Shown here one piece after another: positions 1 through 6,683 of a DNA stretch of 11,832 nucleotides. A program made the position numbers and the translations under genes. This stretch comes from Candidatus Altimarinota bacterium (GTDB lineage Bacteria > Patescibacteriota > Gracilibacteria > UBA4473): assembly GCA_020630245.1 (NCBI GenBank), contig JAHDBZ010000033.1:1-11832 (forward strand). Direction: 5' to 3'. The notes beneath the pieces are model-generated. The model saw only the letters and a list, made by a program, of their open reading frames with translations. It did not search any database and was not told the DNA's origin. Each line of letters opens with the position of its first letter. Within the stretch, counting starts at the first letter, position 1.

Positions 1-432
1 ATCCATCGCTAAATTCGCTAATTCATCCGCCACGGTGTTCTTTTCACGACGGACGTGCTGGTAGTCTACAGAGTTGAAATCTTCTTCGAGCGCCTTAGCT
101 TCCTGCCAGAGGAGACGCATTTGTGGGTGTTTGACCTTCCAGTTGCCGCTCATTTGCTCGATAGCTAGTTTTGAGTCCATATAGACCACTAGATCGGTTA
201 CGTCGCGCTTGAGCGCTAACTTCATACCGATGATAAGCCCTTGGTACTCAGCGTAGTTATTGGTTCGTTCTCCGAGGAAACGATGGAAACGATCGATTTC
301 TTGATCCTGTTCATCGTAAATTATCCCACCACAACCGGCTGGTCCAGGATTTCCCCGAGAACCGCCATCTGTATAGAGATGAGCAACAAGCGATGAATCG
401 CTATCCGGTTTGATTGATGCAAATAAATTCAT
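1..432 (-). CDS. RNase HI family protein (3' end beyond the window)
   Basis: The first 144 codons of a ribonuclease H-fold protein, which would cleave the RNA strand of RNA-DNA hybrids in the cytoplasm. All four metal-binding acidic residues are visible: D22 in YTDGGSRGNPGP, E62 in NNYAEYQG, D86 in VYMDSK and D136 in TVADELAN; the HVRREKN segment just before D136 is also typical. The pattern is that of the short bacterial/archaeal RNase HI family (Rv2228c-like N-terminal domain) rather than the E. coli RnhA type. The first 17 residues precede the fold. The ATG lies two bases after the proS stop codon, with no ribosome binding site, so it is probably translated by coupling to proS. Only a few C-terminal residues should be missing. 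The family call is secure; which paralogue it is cannot be told. Confidence 0.9.
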   Translation of the reverse strand, partial: MNLFASIKPDSDSSLVAHLYTDGGSRGNPGPAGCGGIIYDEQDQEIDRFHRFLGERTNNYAEYQGLIIGMKLALKRDVTDLVVYMDSKLAIEQMSGNWKVKHPQMRLLWQEAKALEEDFNSVDYQHVRREKNTVADELANLAMD

Positions 433-434
433 AA

Positions 435-2135
435 CTAGGCAGTAGTAACCAGTGCTTTCGCTTCTGTCACCGACATTTCTTTCTTCTCTCCATCCGCTCG
501 AGCGACGACTTCGACCTGATCGCCCAGTTTTTCTGAGAGTACAATCCGGTAGGGGATTCCCAGGAGTTCATGATTTCCAAACTTCTGTCCGGGGGTTGAT
601 TTCTTATCCTGACGATCATCATAGAGGACTTCTACGCCAGCTGCGAGTAGTTCTTGGTACAATGCGTCTGCCTTGGTGTAAACTTCCGGATTTTTACCGA
701 TAGGGGCCAGATAAACCTGAAACGGAGCGATGTTATCCGGCCATTTGAGACCGTGCTCATCATTATATAGTTCGGCAATCGTGGCCATTGTTCTACCAAG
801 GCCGATCCCATAACATCCCATGTAGTAGGGAACTCCTTTACCGCTTTCATCAACGTAAGTGGCATTTTTCATTTTATCCGTGTAGTGCGTACCGAGTTGG
901 AAGATGTTTCCGACTTCTACGCCTATTTTTTCGACCAATTTCTGCCCATTAGGAGCAGTAGCCCCATCATAAGCCACCGCAATGTCGGCCAGTTGATCAC
1001 ATTTCCAGTCTCGACCATAGTTCACATTCTGCGGATCAGTGGTGTCGGTTTTTTCGCCACCATAGAAATTACGCACCGTTTTGAGTGAAAGATCTCCGAT
1101 GTAATAGGCATCATGTCCCCAAGCGTGTACGTATCCCGGCTTGGTTCCCATTCGCTTTAAATCTTCCTCGGTGGCTGATTCTAGCTGTCCGGTGAGGTTG
1201 AGGACTCGTTCTAGCTTCGTTTTATTCACATCGAGGTCTCCACGGATCGTCGCAATGACGAAAGTATCTGTGGTAATGTTTCGGTAGACGACGTTTTTTA
1301 GGAATCGCCATTTCGGCATCTTGAAGTGCGCTTGTAGATCTTCCATGGTGCAGACTTCAATCGGCAGCTTGGCTGTGATTTTGTCTTTGATTTCCTCGTC
1401 TGGGTTCATGTCTTCCAGGATGAATTCGGCCACGTCTTCATGAGCGCAGTAACTACCATCAGGTGTTTCAAAGAAGGTCCCTTCTCCAATGGGTGTTTCG
1501 ACTTGATATTCATGACAGTAATCACCACCAATGTAACCGCCATCGGCTTCTACTTTCTTGGTCTCGAGGCCAAGATCCGCGAAGATATTGGTGTAAGTGT
1601 CGGCCATTTGATTGTAGGTCGATTCAAAATCGGCCTCATTACGATCAAAGCTATAAGCATCCTTCATCACAAACTCCCGTACACGCAGTAATCCGCCTCG
1701 GGCCCGAGCCTCGTCGCGGAACTTGGTCGAGAATTGATAAATATTGAAGGGAAGTTCTTTGTAGCTGACCTGGCGCTTGCGCACCACATCGACCATCATC
1801 TCTTCAGCCGTTCCTCCGAGGGCAAACTCACCACCACGACGATCGGTCACCTGCATGAGTTCAAATCCAGTGGTAGAAGTTCGATTGGTTTCTTCCCAGA
1901 GCTCTAGGGGGTGTAACGTTGGTGTGATCATTTCTTGGGCCCCAGCGGCATCCATATGCTTCTTAACGACGGCTTTGATCTTTTCATGAACTCTCCAGCC
2001 TAATGGAAGGTAAAAATAACGCCCCGCGACTGATTCGGCGATAAAGCCTCCTTTGAGTAGAAGTTGATGACTGCGCATTTCTGAGCCGCCCTGATCTTCT
2101 TTAACGGGCTTACCAAATAACTGTGAGTAACGCAT
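435..2135 (-). CDS. proS: Proline--tRNA ligase (ProRS), bacterial type with editing domain
   Basis: Charges tRNA-Pro with proline using ATP in the cytoplasm. The 566-residue length matches the bacterial enzyme (about 570). Class II motif 1 lies around residues 59-80, the TAEE element at 109-112, motif 2 at 139-161 (FRDEARARGG...REFVMKDAYSF) and motif 3 at 439-448 (GCYGIGLGR). Between motifs 2 and 3, residues about 225-400 form the INS editing domain that hydrolyses Ala-tRNA-Pro; K280 in FLKNVVYR sits where the E. coli editing lysine lies (by recall). Residues 470-566 are the anticodon-binding domain. The ATG at 2135 starts directly at the family N-terminus (MRYSQLFGKP). There is no Shine-Dalgarno sequence. 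It is followed by the RNase H gene, probably in one transcript. Confidence 0.97.
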   Translation of the reverse strand: MRYSQLFGKPVKEDQGGSEMRSHQLLLKGGFIAESVAGRYFYLPLGWRVHEKIKAVVKKHMDAAGAQEMITPTLHPLELWEETNRTSTTGFELMQVTDRRGGEFALGGTAEEMMVDVVRKRQVSYKELPFNIYQFSTKFRDEARARGGLLRVREFVMKDAYSFDRNEADFESTYNQMADTYTNIFADLGLETKKVEADGGYIGGDYCHEYQVETPIGEGTFFETPDGSYCAHEDVAEFILEDMNPDEEIKDKITAKLPIEVCTMEDLQAHFKMPKWRFLKNVVYRNITTDTFVIATIRGDLDVNKTKLERVLNLTGQLESATEEDLKRMGTKPGYVHAWGHDAYYIGDLSLKTVRNFYGGEKTDTTDPQNVNYGRDWKCDQLADIAVAYDGATAPNGQKLVEKIGVEVGNIFQLGTHYTDKMKNATYVDESGKGVPYYMGCYGIGLGRTMATIAELYNDEHGLKWPDNIAPFQVYLAPIGKNPEVYTKADALYQELLAAGVEVLYDDRQDKKSTPGQKFGNHELLGIPYRIVLSEKLGDQVEVVARADGEKKEMSVTEAKALVTTA

Positions 2136-2141
2136 GAACTA

Positions 2142-2176
2142 AAGTTTGAAGTTTAAAATAAGAAGTACGAAGTGAT
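2142..2176. repeat. Imperfect heptad repeat tract, AAGTNNG
   Basis: Five consecutive 7-base units read on the plus strand: AAGTTTG, AAGTTTA, AAATAAG, AAGTACG, AAGTGAT. The tract lies six bases upstream of the proS start codon, so it would form part of the proS 5' untranslated region. Tracts of the same design occur at 6548-6583 and 9206-9236. Confidence 0.75.
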
Positions 2177-2226
2177 TGTAATGATTTACTGGATTCTCGC
2201 GACCGATTCTGGGTATTAATAAAAAT

Positions 2227-2254
2227 TTGACTTCAAAGTAAAATTTTATATAAA
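2227..2254 (+). promoter_or_regulatory. Promoter for the HESVH peptidase-like gene
   Basis: TTGACT (2227-2232), a 16-base spacer and TATAAA (2249-2254). The expected transcription start near 2261 leaves a leader of about five bases before the ATG at 2266, so the mRNA is probably leaderless or nearly so. No Shine-Dalgarno sequence is present. Confidence 0.6.
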
Positions 2255-2265
2255 TTTAGACTAAT

Positions 2266-2952
2266 ATGACTATGGAATTATCCAAATATGCTGACTACAA
2301 AGTCGAACAACTTGTTGAGCTGGGACATTCTCGACCGAAAATTGAGAAGCATGCTCAAACTTTTAAATCAAAACTTCTATCGACCAGTGGTTACAATGCC
2401 CTAATCACTTCAATGGATAGTTGTACGGGTGGTTTTATAGAAAGAGGAAATCGTTCGAATTATCATCTGTCAGAAGCGTTAAGCGAGGCTGCTATTATAA
2501 ATGGTGATTTTGAGGAAATTGTAAAAATTGCTGGCCACGAAAGTGTTCACCTAGACAGTGCTCAAGAATTTGACTTCAAAGGGGCTGGATTTGATAAATC
2601 TGACTACGGAGTCCTTATGGAGGCTTTTGATTTGCAGCCTAAGATAGGGGAGGAGTCGCCGCTAGAGGCTCTATCTCGGTATTTGATAGAAGGACTAACC
2701 GAATCAAAGAATCAAGAACGTCATGGAAAAAACCATAACTGTGCCTACACAGATGACGAAGTCCCTGCCACAGAAAATCTTGTTCGATCTTTACAGCGCG
2801 AATGTGGTATTGATCTCAAGGCACAATTTAGAGCCAATCAACCTTTGAAAATGGCGCAGTCACTAAAATTCTTTGCCAACTATCTCCGTATTAAACAAGA
2901 CATCGCCAACTTCTCTCTACCAGCTTCAGCGGTTTACAAAACGGCTTCATAA
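2266..2952 (+). CDS. Putative small gluzincin-type zinc metallopeptidase
   Basis: A 228-residue protein I cannot match to a named gene. It contains HESVH at residues 91-95, fitting the HExxH zinc-peptidase motif in a predicted helix (EEIVKIAGHESVHLDSA). About 47 residues later comes LIEGLTE (140-146), the position where gluzincins supply their third zinc ligand from an ExxxE-like helix. The following Y161-TDDEVPATENLVRSL resembles the helix that follows an EGLTE segment in small bacterial gluzincins. No signal peptide or membrane segment is visible, so it is likely cytoplasmic. It has its own near-leaderless promoter and converges with the nuclease-like gene, whose stop lies 11 bases beyond. 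A second ATG three codons in is an alternative start. The peptidase call rests on two motifs and is inference. Confidence 0.6.
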   Translation: MTMELSKYADYKVEQLVELGHSRPKIEKHAQTFKSKLLSTSGYNALITSMDSCTGGFIERGNRSNYHLSEALSEAAIINGDFEEIVKIAGHESVHLDSAQEFDFKGAGFDKSDYGVLMEAFDLQPKIGEESPLEALSRYLIEGLTESKNQERHGKNHNCAYTDDEVPATENLVRSLQRECGIDLKAQFRANQPLKMAQSLKFFANYLRIKQDIANFSLPASAVYKTAS

Positions 2953-2968
2953 GTGGATTTAGTCACTT
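2951..2968. terminator. Weak bidirectional hairpin between convergent genes
   Basis: AAGTG (2951-2955) pairs with CACTT (2964-2968) around an 8-base loop that contains the stop region of both convergent genes. Neither side has a good T-tract, so it is a weak terminator candidate. Confidence 0.25.
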
Positions 2969-4111
2969 CACCTTCTTAAACCCAGCTTCAACTGCTTCTT
3001 TTTCGGTATTAAAGCACTGCTCGTACTGGATGCGCTTATACCAGCTCGAAAGGGGAGTGTGGTAGGTCTTTTTGGGGTTTTTCTTGCTTCCGGAAACATT
3101 ACCCTTAATCGGGCATTCTGGATCAAATTCTAGCACTGGCTCTACGACTTCTGGTTCCTCCTGAGGTGGTGGTTCGGTTAAATGTGCTTGCAAGCATTCC
3201 TTCCAGGCACCGCTTGGATTTTCCCAGATTGCTGATTGAGCGGAAATTAATGCTTCGTTTTCGCTCTCCGGGACAAGCTTTCCATATCCAGAATTAATCA
3301 TGTGATGATTCAGCCAGATTGTATTTTGCCAACGACTTTGCGGCAGGTAGACCTGCTTGGTGATGGTTTTATAGCTTGGTAAAAAATTGTCATCATGGCG
3401 AATTGAGACCGTGCGCCCAAGTATAAGTGATTCTAGATGTTTCTGAGATTGCACAGCGAAACATTGATGCGCCTGGCGTTTATCGTTGTCCTCTGGTACT
3501 TCGACATCATATAACTTTACTCGTAATCCATTGTCGAGCTCAATTAAATTACCGGCTAAGACTTTGGCTACTCGCCCCATACTTGGTCCCTTGAGATAGG
3601 TGTGATAGCGATCCCAGAACCAAGGCGTGCGGCCCCGAGCCTTCTGCCATTTAATGATTGGCAGATGTGGATCACAGCTGCCCCAACGGCCACGATGTGC
3701 TTTTTGTGCTTCTGTCTCGGCTTCTTTGTACACTTTAGACTGCGAATGCTTACTGCCATCGATGACGGCATAACCCTGTCGCAAAAGAAAAAGTCCAAGG
3801 TCTTCTTTTTTAAAGCGAACATACCCTTTGCCTGGCTCAATAACCTTCACTTTAACTGGGTAGTTATCCATCAAATATTCTACCTCCAAGCGAATTTGTT
3901 GATCCAAGCAACGCTCGTCCCAGGTAGGGAAGTGGGGGTCAAAACCCGTAAGGCCTACGAGATCAAATCTTTTAAATTCTCGAAAGACCAGAGAATCTGC
4001 GTCGTAAACATCTCTAAATTCAACTGACTGCCAGGTGCTTCTGGCACTCAGTACGCATGGCGCACACAAAATCGCGCAAAAGATTGTCAAAATGCATTTT
4101 TTTCCTAGCAT
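2963..4111 (-). CDS. Secreted protein with two degenerate SNase-like domains
   Basis: The chosen start (ATG at 4111) gives 382 residues beginning MLGKKCILTIF..., a clean signal peptide with likely cleavage after ...CVLSA; an in-frame ATG at 4135 would add 8 residues but overlaps the divergent tig start. The mature part has a first thermonuclease (SNase) fold from about residue 28 to 145 (numbered from 4111), with the typical end RQGYAVID...EAETEAQKAHRGRWGSC, and a second from about 179 to 307. Active nucleases have an RLxGIDxPE-type segment; domain 1 reads DLVGLTGFDPHF and domain 2 reads RVKLYDVEVPE, so at least the catalytic arginines appear lost. After a proline/glutamate linker comes a C-terminal module (333-382) of the form CPIKGN...YHTP...Y...CF.T..EA..AGF, which I recall at the end of other SNase-like and surface proteins. 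It may bind nucleic acid or protein outside the membrane rather than cut. Confidence 0.75.
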   Translation of the reverse strand: MLGKKCILTIFCAILCAPCVLSARSTWQSVEFRDVYDADSLVFREFKRFDLVGLTGFDPHFPTWDERCLDQQIRLEVEYLMDNYPVKVKVIEPGKGYVRFKKEDLGLFLLRQGYAVIDGSKHSQSKVYKEAETEAQKAHRGRWGSCDPHLPIIKWQKARGRTPWFWDRYHTYLKGPSMGRVAKVLAGNLIELDNGLRVKLYDVEVPEDNDKRQAHQCFAVQSQKHLESLILGRTVSIRHDDNFLPSYKTITKQVYLPQSRWQNTIWLNHHMINSGYGKLVPESENEALISAQSAIWENPSGAWKECLQAHLTEPPPQEEPEVVEPVLEFDPECPIKGNVSGSKKNPKKTYHTPLSSWYKRIQYEQCFNTEKEAVEAGFKKVK

Positions 4112-4133
4112 CTCATCAGTTTTAATCATCCAC

Positions 4134-5396
4134 ATGGCTAATTACAAGCAACTCGCCGACTCCAAAATTCAGTTCACTACAAAGATAGAGAAAGCCGCTC
4201 TAGAAAACGCTCAAAAGGCAGTTATAGAGTCTCTCAAAGATGAAGTTTCGATTAAGGGATTCCGCAAGGGGCAGGCTCCAGACGAAATGGTACTGGGAGC
4301 TATCGGACCACAACGAGTTGCTGAAGAAGCGCTTAATCGTGCTCTCGACAAGGCTTTTTGGAATTTCGTACAAGGTGAAGAGATTCGCATCGTTAATCGA
4401 CCCGACATCGAAATGCCAGACAAAGAAGGCTGGCCAATGGAGGTGAAGTTTACGGTAGAGGTCTATCCAACGATCAAGCTTGGGGATTATAAAAAGATCA
4501 AAGTAAAGCCAGCCAAAGTTGAGATTAAAGAAGATGAAATTGATGAAGTGCTACAAACATTGTGCGCACAAGCGCAGATTGGTCACACTGTTGATCGTGC
4601 GGCCAAAGATCGAGATCTACTAACAGTTGATTTCGTGGCGAAAGATAAGAAAGGGGAGACAATCCCTCGCACGGAAGGAAAAGGACAAATTTTCCGAATT
4701 GGTATGGGGCACTTTCTGCCAGATCTAGAAAAAGCTTTCCTCGGCATGAAAGCCGGAGACACAAAAGATAAAGTAAAAGTAAAATTCCCAAAAGACTACC
4801 AGGCACCGGATATGGCTGGTAAAACGATTCTTTTCAATATTGCCCTACACGAGGTAAAAGCTATTGAACCAGAGAAACTTACTGAAGACCAAATTGAACA
4901 ATTTGCAGGCAAGCCAATGAAATTGCCTGCTTTCCGAGAACAAATCCGCGAAACAATTACGACCAATAAATCCAAGGAAGCGGAACAAAATGCAATTCGA
5001 GAGTATGAAGAAGCGCTTCTCAAGCTCGTAAACGCAGACCTGCCGCCGAGCTGGATAGATGAAGAGGTAAAGAATCGTTTTATGCGCATGACGCAAAACC
5101 CTCAATTTCAGGCGAATCCAGCCGCTTTTTGGGCCCAGATCGGAAAATCTGAAGAAGCCTTCAAGAAAGATATCGCAGAAGAAGCACAGAAAAGTCTCAA
5201 AGTTTTCCTTGGACTATCGCAGGTAATCGAAACAGAAGGCATTGAGCTCGATAAAGATGAGATGAATGAAGTTGATCAGCTAATTGAGGCTCAGGTAGCT
5301 CGAGATCCAAATACGAATCAAGAACTATTAAAAGACAAGATTGTCCTCAATCGGAAAATCGACAAACATTTGCGTGCTCAGGTCCTTTCTGCGTAA
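4134..5396 (+). CDS. tig: Trigger factor (ribosome-associated chaperone)
   Basis: A 420-residue trigger factor, close to the usual 430. It binds near the ribosome exit tunnel and shelters nascent chains. The N-terminal ribosome-binding domain carries the signature GFRKGQAP at 42-49. The FKBP-like peptidyl-prolyl isomerase domain spans about 158-242 (DLLTVDFVAKDKKG ... IGMGHFLPDLEKAFLGMKAGD ... FNIALHEVK). The helical C-terminal chaperone domain covers 245-420. The start at 4134 (MANYKQLAD) is chosen because the frame remains open to 4035 but the extra residues have no family counterpart and run antisense into the signal peptide of the divergent gene. No Shine-Dalgarno is visible; a weak TTGTCA (4084-4089) / TAGCAT (4106-4111) pair could be its promoter. 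A small membrane-protein gene follows 10 bases after the stop. Confidence 0.96.
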   Translation: MANYKQLADSKIQFTTKIEKAALENAQKAVIESLKDEVSIKGFRKGQAPDEMVLGAIGPQRVAEEALNRALDKAFWNFVQGEEIRIVNRPDIEMPDKEGWPMEVKFTVEVYPTIKLGDYKKIKVKPAKVEIKEDEIDEVLQTLCAQAQIGHTVDRAAKDRDLLTVDFVAKDKKGETIPRTEGKGQIFRIGMGHFLPDLEKAFLGMKAGDTKDKVKVKFPKDYQAPDMAGKTILFNIALHEVKAIEPEKLTEDQIEQFAGKPMKLPAFREQIRETITTNKSKEAEQNAIREYEEALLKLVNADLPPSWIDEEVKNRFMRMTQNPQFQANPAAFWAQIGKSEEAFKKDIAEEAQKSLKVFLGLSQVIETEGIELDKDEMNEVDQLIEAQVARDPNTNQELLKDKIVLNRKIDKHLRAQVLSA

Positions 5397-5399
5397 AAT
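5370..5399 (+). promoter_or_regulatory. Possible internal promoter for the small membrane protein
   Basis: TTGCGT (5370-5375), an 18-base spacer and TAAAAT (5394-5399), which overlaps the tig stop codon. The predicted start near 5406 coincides with the ATG at 5407, giving a leaderless mRNA. Cotranscription from tig is equally possible. Confidence 0.35.
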
Positions 5400-5406
5400 A
5401 TACGCA

Positions 5407-5655
5407 ATGAAAAAAGTATATTTGATCTGTTCAGGAGCTTTCAGTCTGATGGGGCTCATCCTTGCCTTTGAGAACATCATGATCCAAGCTAATGGAATGA
5501 TGATTTTCTTTGATACCGTGACTGGAAATCTTTTCTGGCCACTTATGTTGGTGCTCATGGTGGGATTTGGTGCTGGATTCTTCTTTGGTCTCTTCCTCAA
5601 GACGGACAAAGAAAAAGGACCGAATGTGGATTACAGCAATGATATGGATATCTAG
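5407..5655 (+). CDS. Small two-helix membrane protein, LapA-like topology
   Basis: An 82-residue protein with two hydrophobic segments: about 4-24 (YLICSGAFSLMGLILAFEN) and about 42-64 (a stretch rich in L, V, G and F), joined by a short loop, followed by a charged cytoplasmic tail (KTDKEKGPNVDYSNDMDI). The arrangement of helix, FEN, short loop, helix with GFGAGFFFGLFL resembles the LapA/DUF1049 family, but the match is by shape, not by a diagnostic residue. The start at 5407 is preferred because it opens directly with MKKVYL; the frame is open upstream only inside the tig 3' end. A terminator follows at 5684-5712, making it the last gene of the tig unit. Confidence 0.65.
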   Translation: MKKVYLICSGAFSLMGLILAFENIMIQANGMMIFFDTVTGNLFWPLMLVLMVGFGAGFFFGLFLKTDKEKGPNVDYSNDMDI

Positions 5656-5683
5656 TTAGAACATTACTCCCATTAATAACTAC

Positions 5684-5712
5684 AGAGTTTTCTATCGTGA
5701 GGGCTCTTTTTT
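5684..5712 (+). terminator. Intrinsic terminator after the tig unit
   Basis: AGAGTTTTC (5684-5692) pairs with GAGGGCTCT (5699-5707) through nine base pairs including three G-U pairs, with a six-base loop, followed by TTTTT. The G-U pairs form only in plus-strand RNA, matching the direction of tig and the membrane-protein gene. Confidence 0.75.
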
Positions 5713-5918
5713 GTTTAATGTTTTTTCTATCCTGTCGATTGATAGACTGTGTAGCGACTAGTTTTTGTTTTTTTGTTTGATCACTTTTTTTATACAAAAA
5801 AAAATAATTGATCAAAAAATTTGAACAATAAAGAAAAAAAAATGATTCATGGACATCTTTTTTTCTCAAGCAAAACCCTATAAACAAAGGAATAATCAGC
5901 ATTAAACACAAAAAAGTG
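5713..5918. other. AT-rich gap with nested palindromes, no gene
   Basis: This stretch has no credible coding frame and many runs of A or T. It contains a hairpin TCTATC (5726-5731) / GATAGA (5741-5746). A larger dyad pairs TTTGATCA (5776-5783) with TGATCAAA (5809-5816), and a T7 run with an A-run nests inside it. AACAC (5905-5909) / GTGTT (5916-5920) borders the next promoter. The composition is far more AT-rich than the flanking genes. I see no RNA family here; it may be a bent or easily melted upstream region. Confidence 0.5.
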
Positions 5919-5947
5919 TTGACACTGACATCAAAAACGAATACTTT
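5919..5947 (+). promoter_or_regulatory. Promoter of the winged-helix regulator gene
   Basis: A perfect -35 box TTGACA (5919-5924), a 17-base spacer and TACTTT (5942-5947). Predicted start near 5954, giving a leader of about 21 bases. The -35 is overlapped by the dyad AACAC/GTGTT (5905-5920), a candidate operator arm. Confidence 0.65.
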
Positions 5948-5972
5948 TTTTGTACTTAGCGATTTTGTACAC
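5948..5972. promoter_or_regulatory. Candidate operator at the regulator's transcription start
   Basis: TTTTGTAC occurs twice, at 5948-5955 and 5963-5970 (15 bases apart). TTGTAC (5950-5955) also forms an imperfect inverted repeat with GTACAC (5967-5972). The site covers the predicted transcription start of a winged-helix gene, so autoregulation is a reasonable but untested idea. Confidence 0.4.
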
Positions 5973-5974
5973 AA

Positions 5975-6547
5975 ATGCTACTCAAGAAATTATTCGGTTC
6001 AGGCGCAAGAGTTAAACTACTACAGCAATTCCTTAATAATCCGGATGAGTCATTTTTCATCCGTGAACTTACACGGATTCTTGATGAGCAAATCAACTCA
6101 TTACGACGCGAACTGGAAAACCTAGAAAATCTGGGTCTTTTGAAGTCTAAAGAAAAGAATCGAAAGAAGTACTACTCAGTAAATCCACACTTCGCACTAC
6201 TGCATGAACTGACTTCTATCATCCGCAAAACAGATTCGGGGAACGAATCACTCCTCAAGAAAGTAAATCAGGCTGGTAGCATTGATGTTTGTATTCTTAC
6301 AGGTCAATTTGTTGGTCAAGAGTCCAGTACAGACCTCTTTTTTGTAGGAGATGTCGACAAGGTCAAACTCGAAAGCCTGATCAACAAAGAATTTGCGGAT
6401 AAGAACCTCAAATACGCCACGATGACACGAGAGGACTTCCTTTATCGTATCACGCTTAAAGATAAATTTGTGAAAGAGATGTTCGCTAACAAGAACAACA
6501 TCGTACTCAAAAATAAACTCAAGAAAGACACCGAACCACTGGTTTAA
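5975..6547 (+). CDS. Winged-helix regulator with degenerate nucleotidyltransferase-like domain
   Basis: A 190-residue protein. Residues about 2-70 form an ArsR-like winged helix (LFGSGARVKLLQQFLNNPDESFFIRELTRILDEQ..SLRRELENLENLGLL, then a wing KEKNRKKYYSVN). After a helical linker, residues about 102-180 resemble the nucleotidyltransferase-fold domain often fused to such regulators: SIDVCILTGQFVG..SSTDLFFVGDVD, then TREDFLYRI. The usual catalytic GS...DxD is not kept: TGQF replaces GS, and the region has D120 but no second Asp two residues on. It is thus probably a sensor or DNA-binding protein rather than an enzyme. It has its own promoter with operator-like repeats, suggesting self-repression. 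Targets are unknown. Its stop is followed at once by a heptad repeat tract. Confidence 0.75.
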   Translation: MLLKKLFGSGARVKLLQQFLNNPDESFFIRELTRILDEQINSLRRELENLENLGLLKSKEKNRKKYYSVNPHFALLHELTSIIRKTDSGNESLLKKVNQAGSIDVCILTGQFVGQESSTDLFFVGDVDKVKLESLINKEFADKNLKYATMTREDFLYRITLKDKFVKEMFANKNNIVLKNKLKKDTEPLV

Positions 6548-6583
6548 AAGTTTGAAGTTGAGAAGTCTGAAGTAAGAAGTTGA
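6548..6583. repeat. Imperfect heptad repeat tract, AAGTNNG
   Basis: Units AAGTTTG, AAGTTGAG (8 bases), AAGTCTG, AAGTAAG, AAGTTGA begin on the first base after the regulator stop codon. Same consensus as 2142-2176; related to 9206-9236. Confidence 0.75.
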
Positions 6584-6601
6584 ATTTATTGAGTAAAAAG
6601 T

Positions 6602-6629
6602 TTGCATAAGGCTCTATTATTTCTAGTAT
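6602..6629 (+). promoter_or_regulatory. Promoter of rplS
   Basis: TTGCAT (6602-6607), a 16-base spacer and TAGTAT (6624-6629), predicted start near 6636. The leader of about 48 bases is almost filled by the period-8 repeat at 6644-6676 and has no Shine-Dalgarno sequence. Confidence 0.45.
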
Positions 6630-6643
6630 CTCTCGGCTTACGC

Positions 6644-6676
6644 TTAGTTTCTAAGTTGCTAAGCTCCTAAGACACT
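6644..6676. repeat. Imperfect octad repeat tract, TAAGNNNC
   Basis: Four 8-base units in register, TTAGTTTC, TAAGTTGC, TAAGCTCC and TAAGACAC, followed by TA. It ends eight bases before the rplS ATG. CTTAG (6643-6647) and CTAAG (6651-6655) can also pair as a small hairpin, so the leader RNA may fold. Confidence 0.65.
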
Positions 6677-6683
6677 ATTTACC

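Noticed and set aside
4035..4133. N-terminal extension of trigger factor by 33 codons
   Set aside because: The extra residues have no family counterpart and are antisense to the signal peptide of the divergent gene; MANYKQLAD at 4134 matches the family start.
4112..4135. Eight-codon longer start for the nuclease-like protein
   Set aside because: It overlaps the tig start codon; the shorter start gives a cleaner signal peptide. It cannot be fully excluded.
5597..5974. A 125-codon minus-strand open frame across the AT-rich gap
   Set aside because: It overlaps the end of the membrane-protein gene, the terminator and the regulator promoter, and its sequence is the translation of A/T runs.
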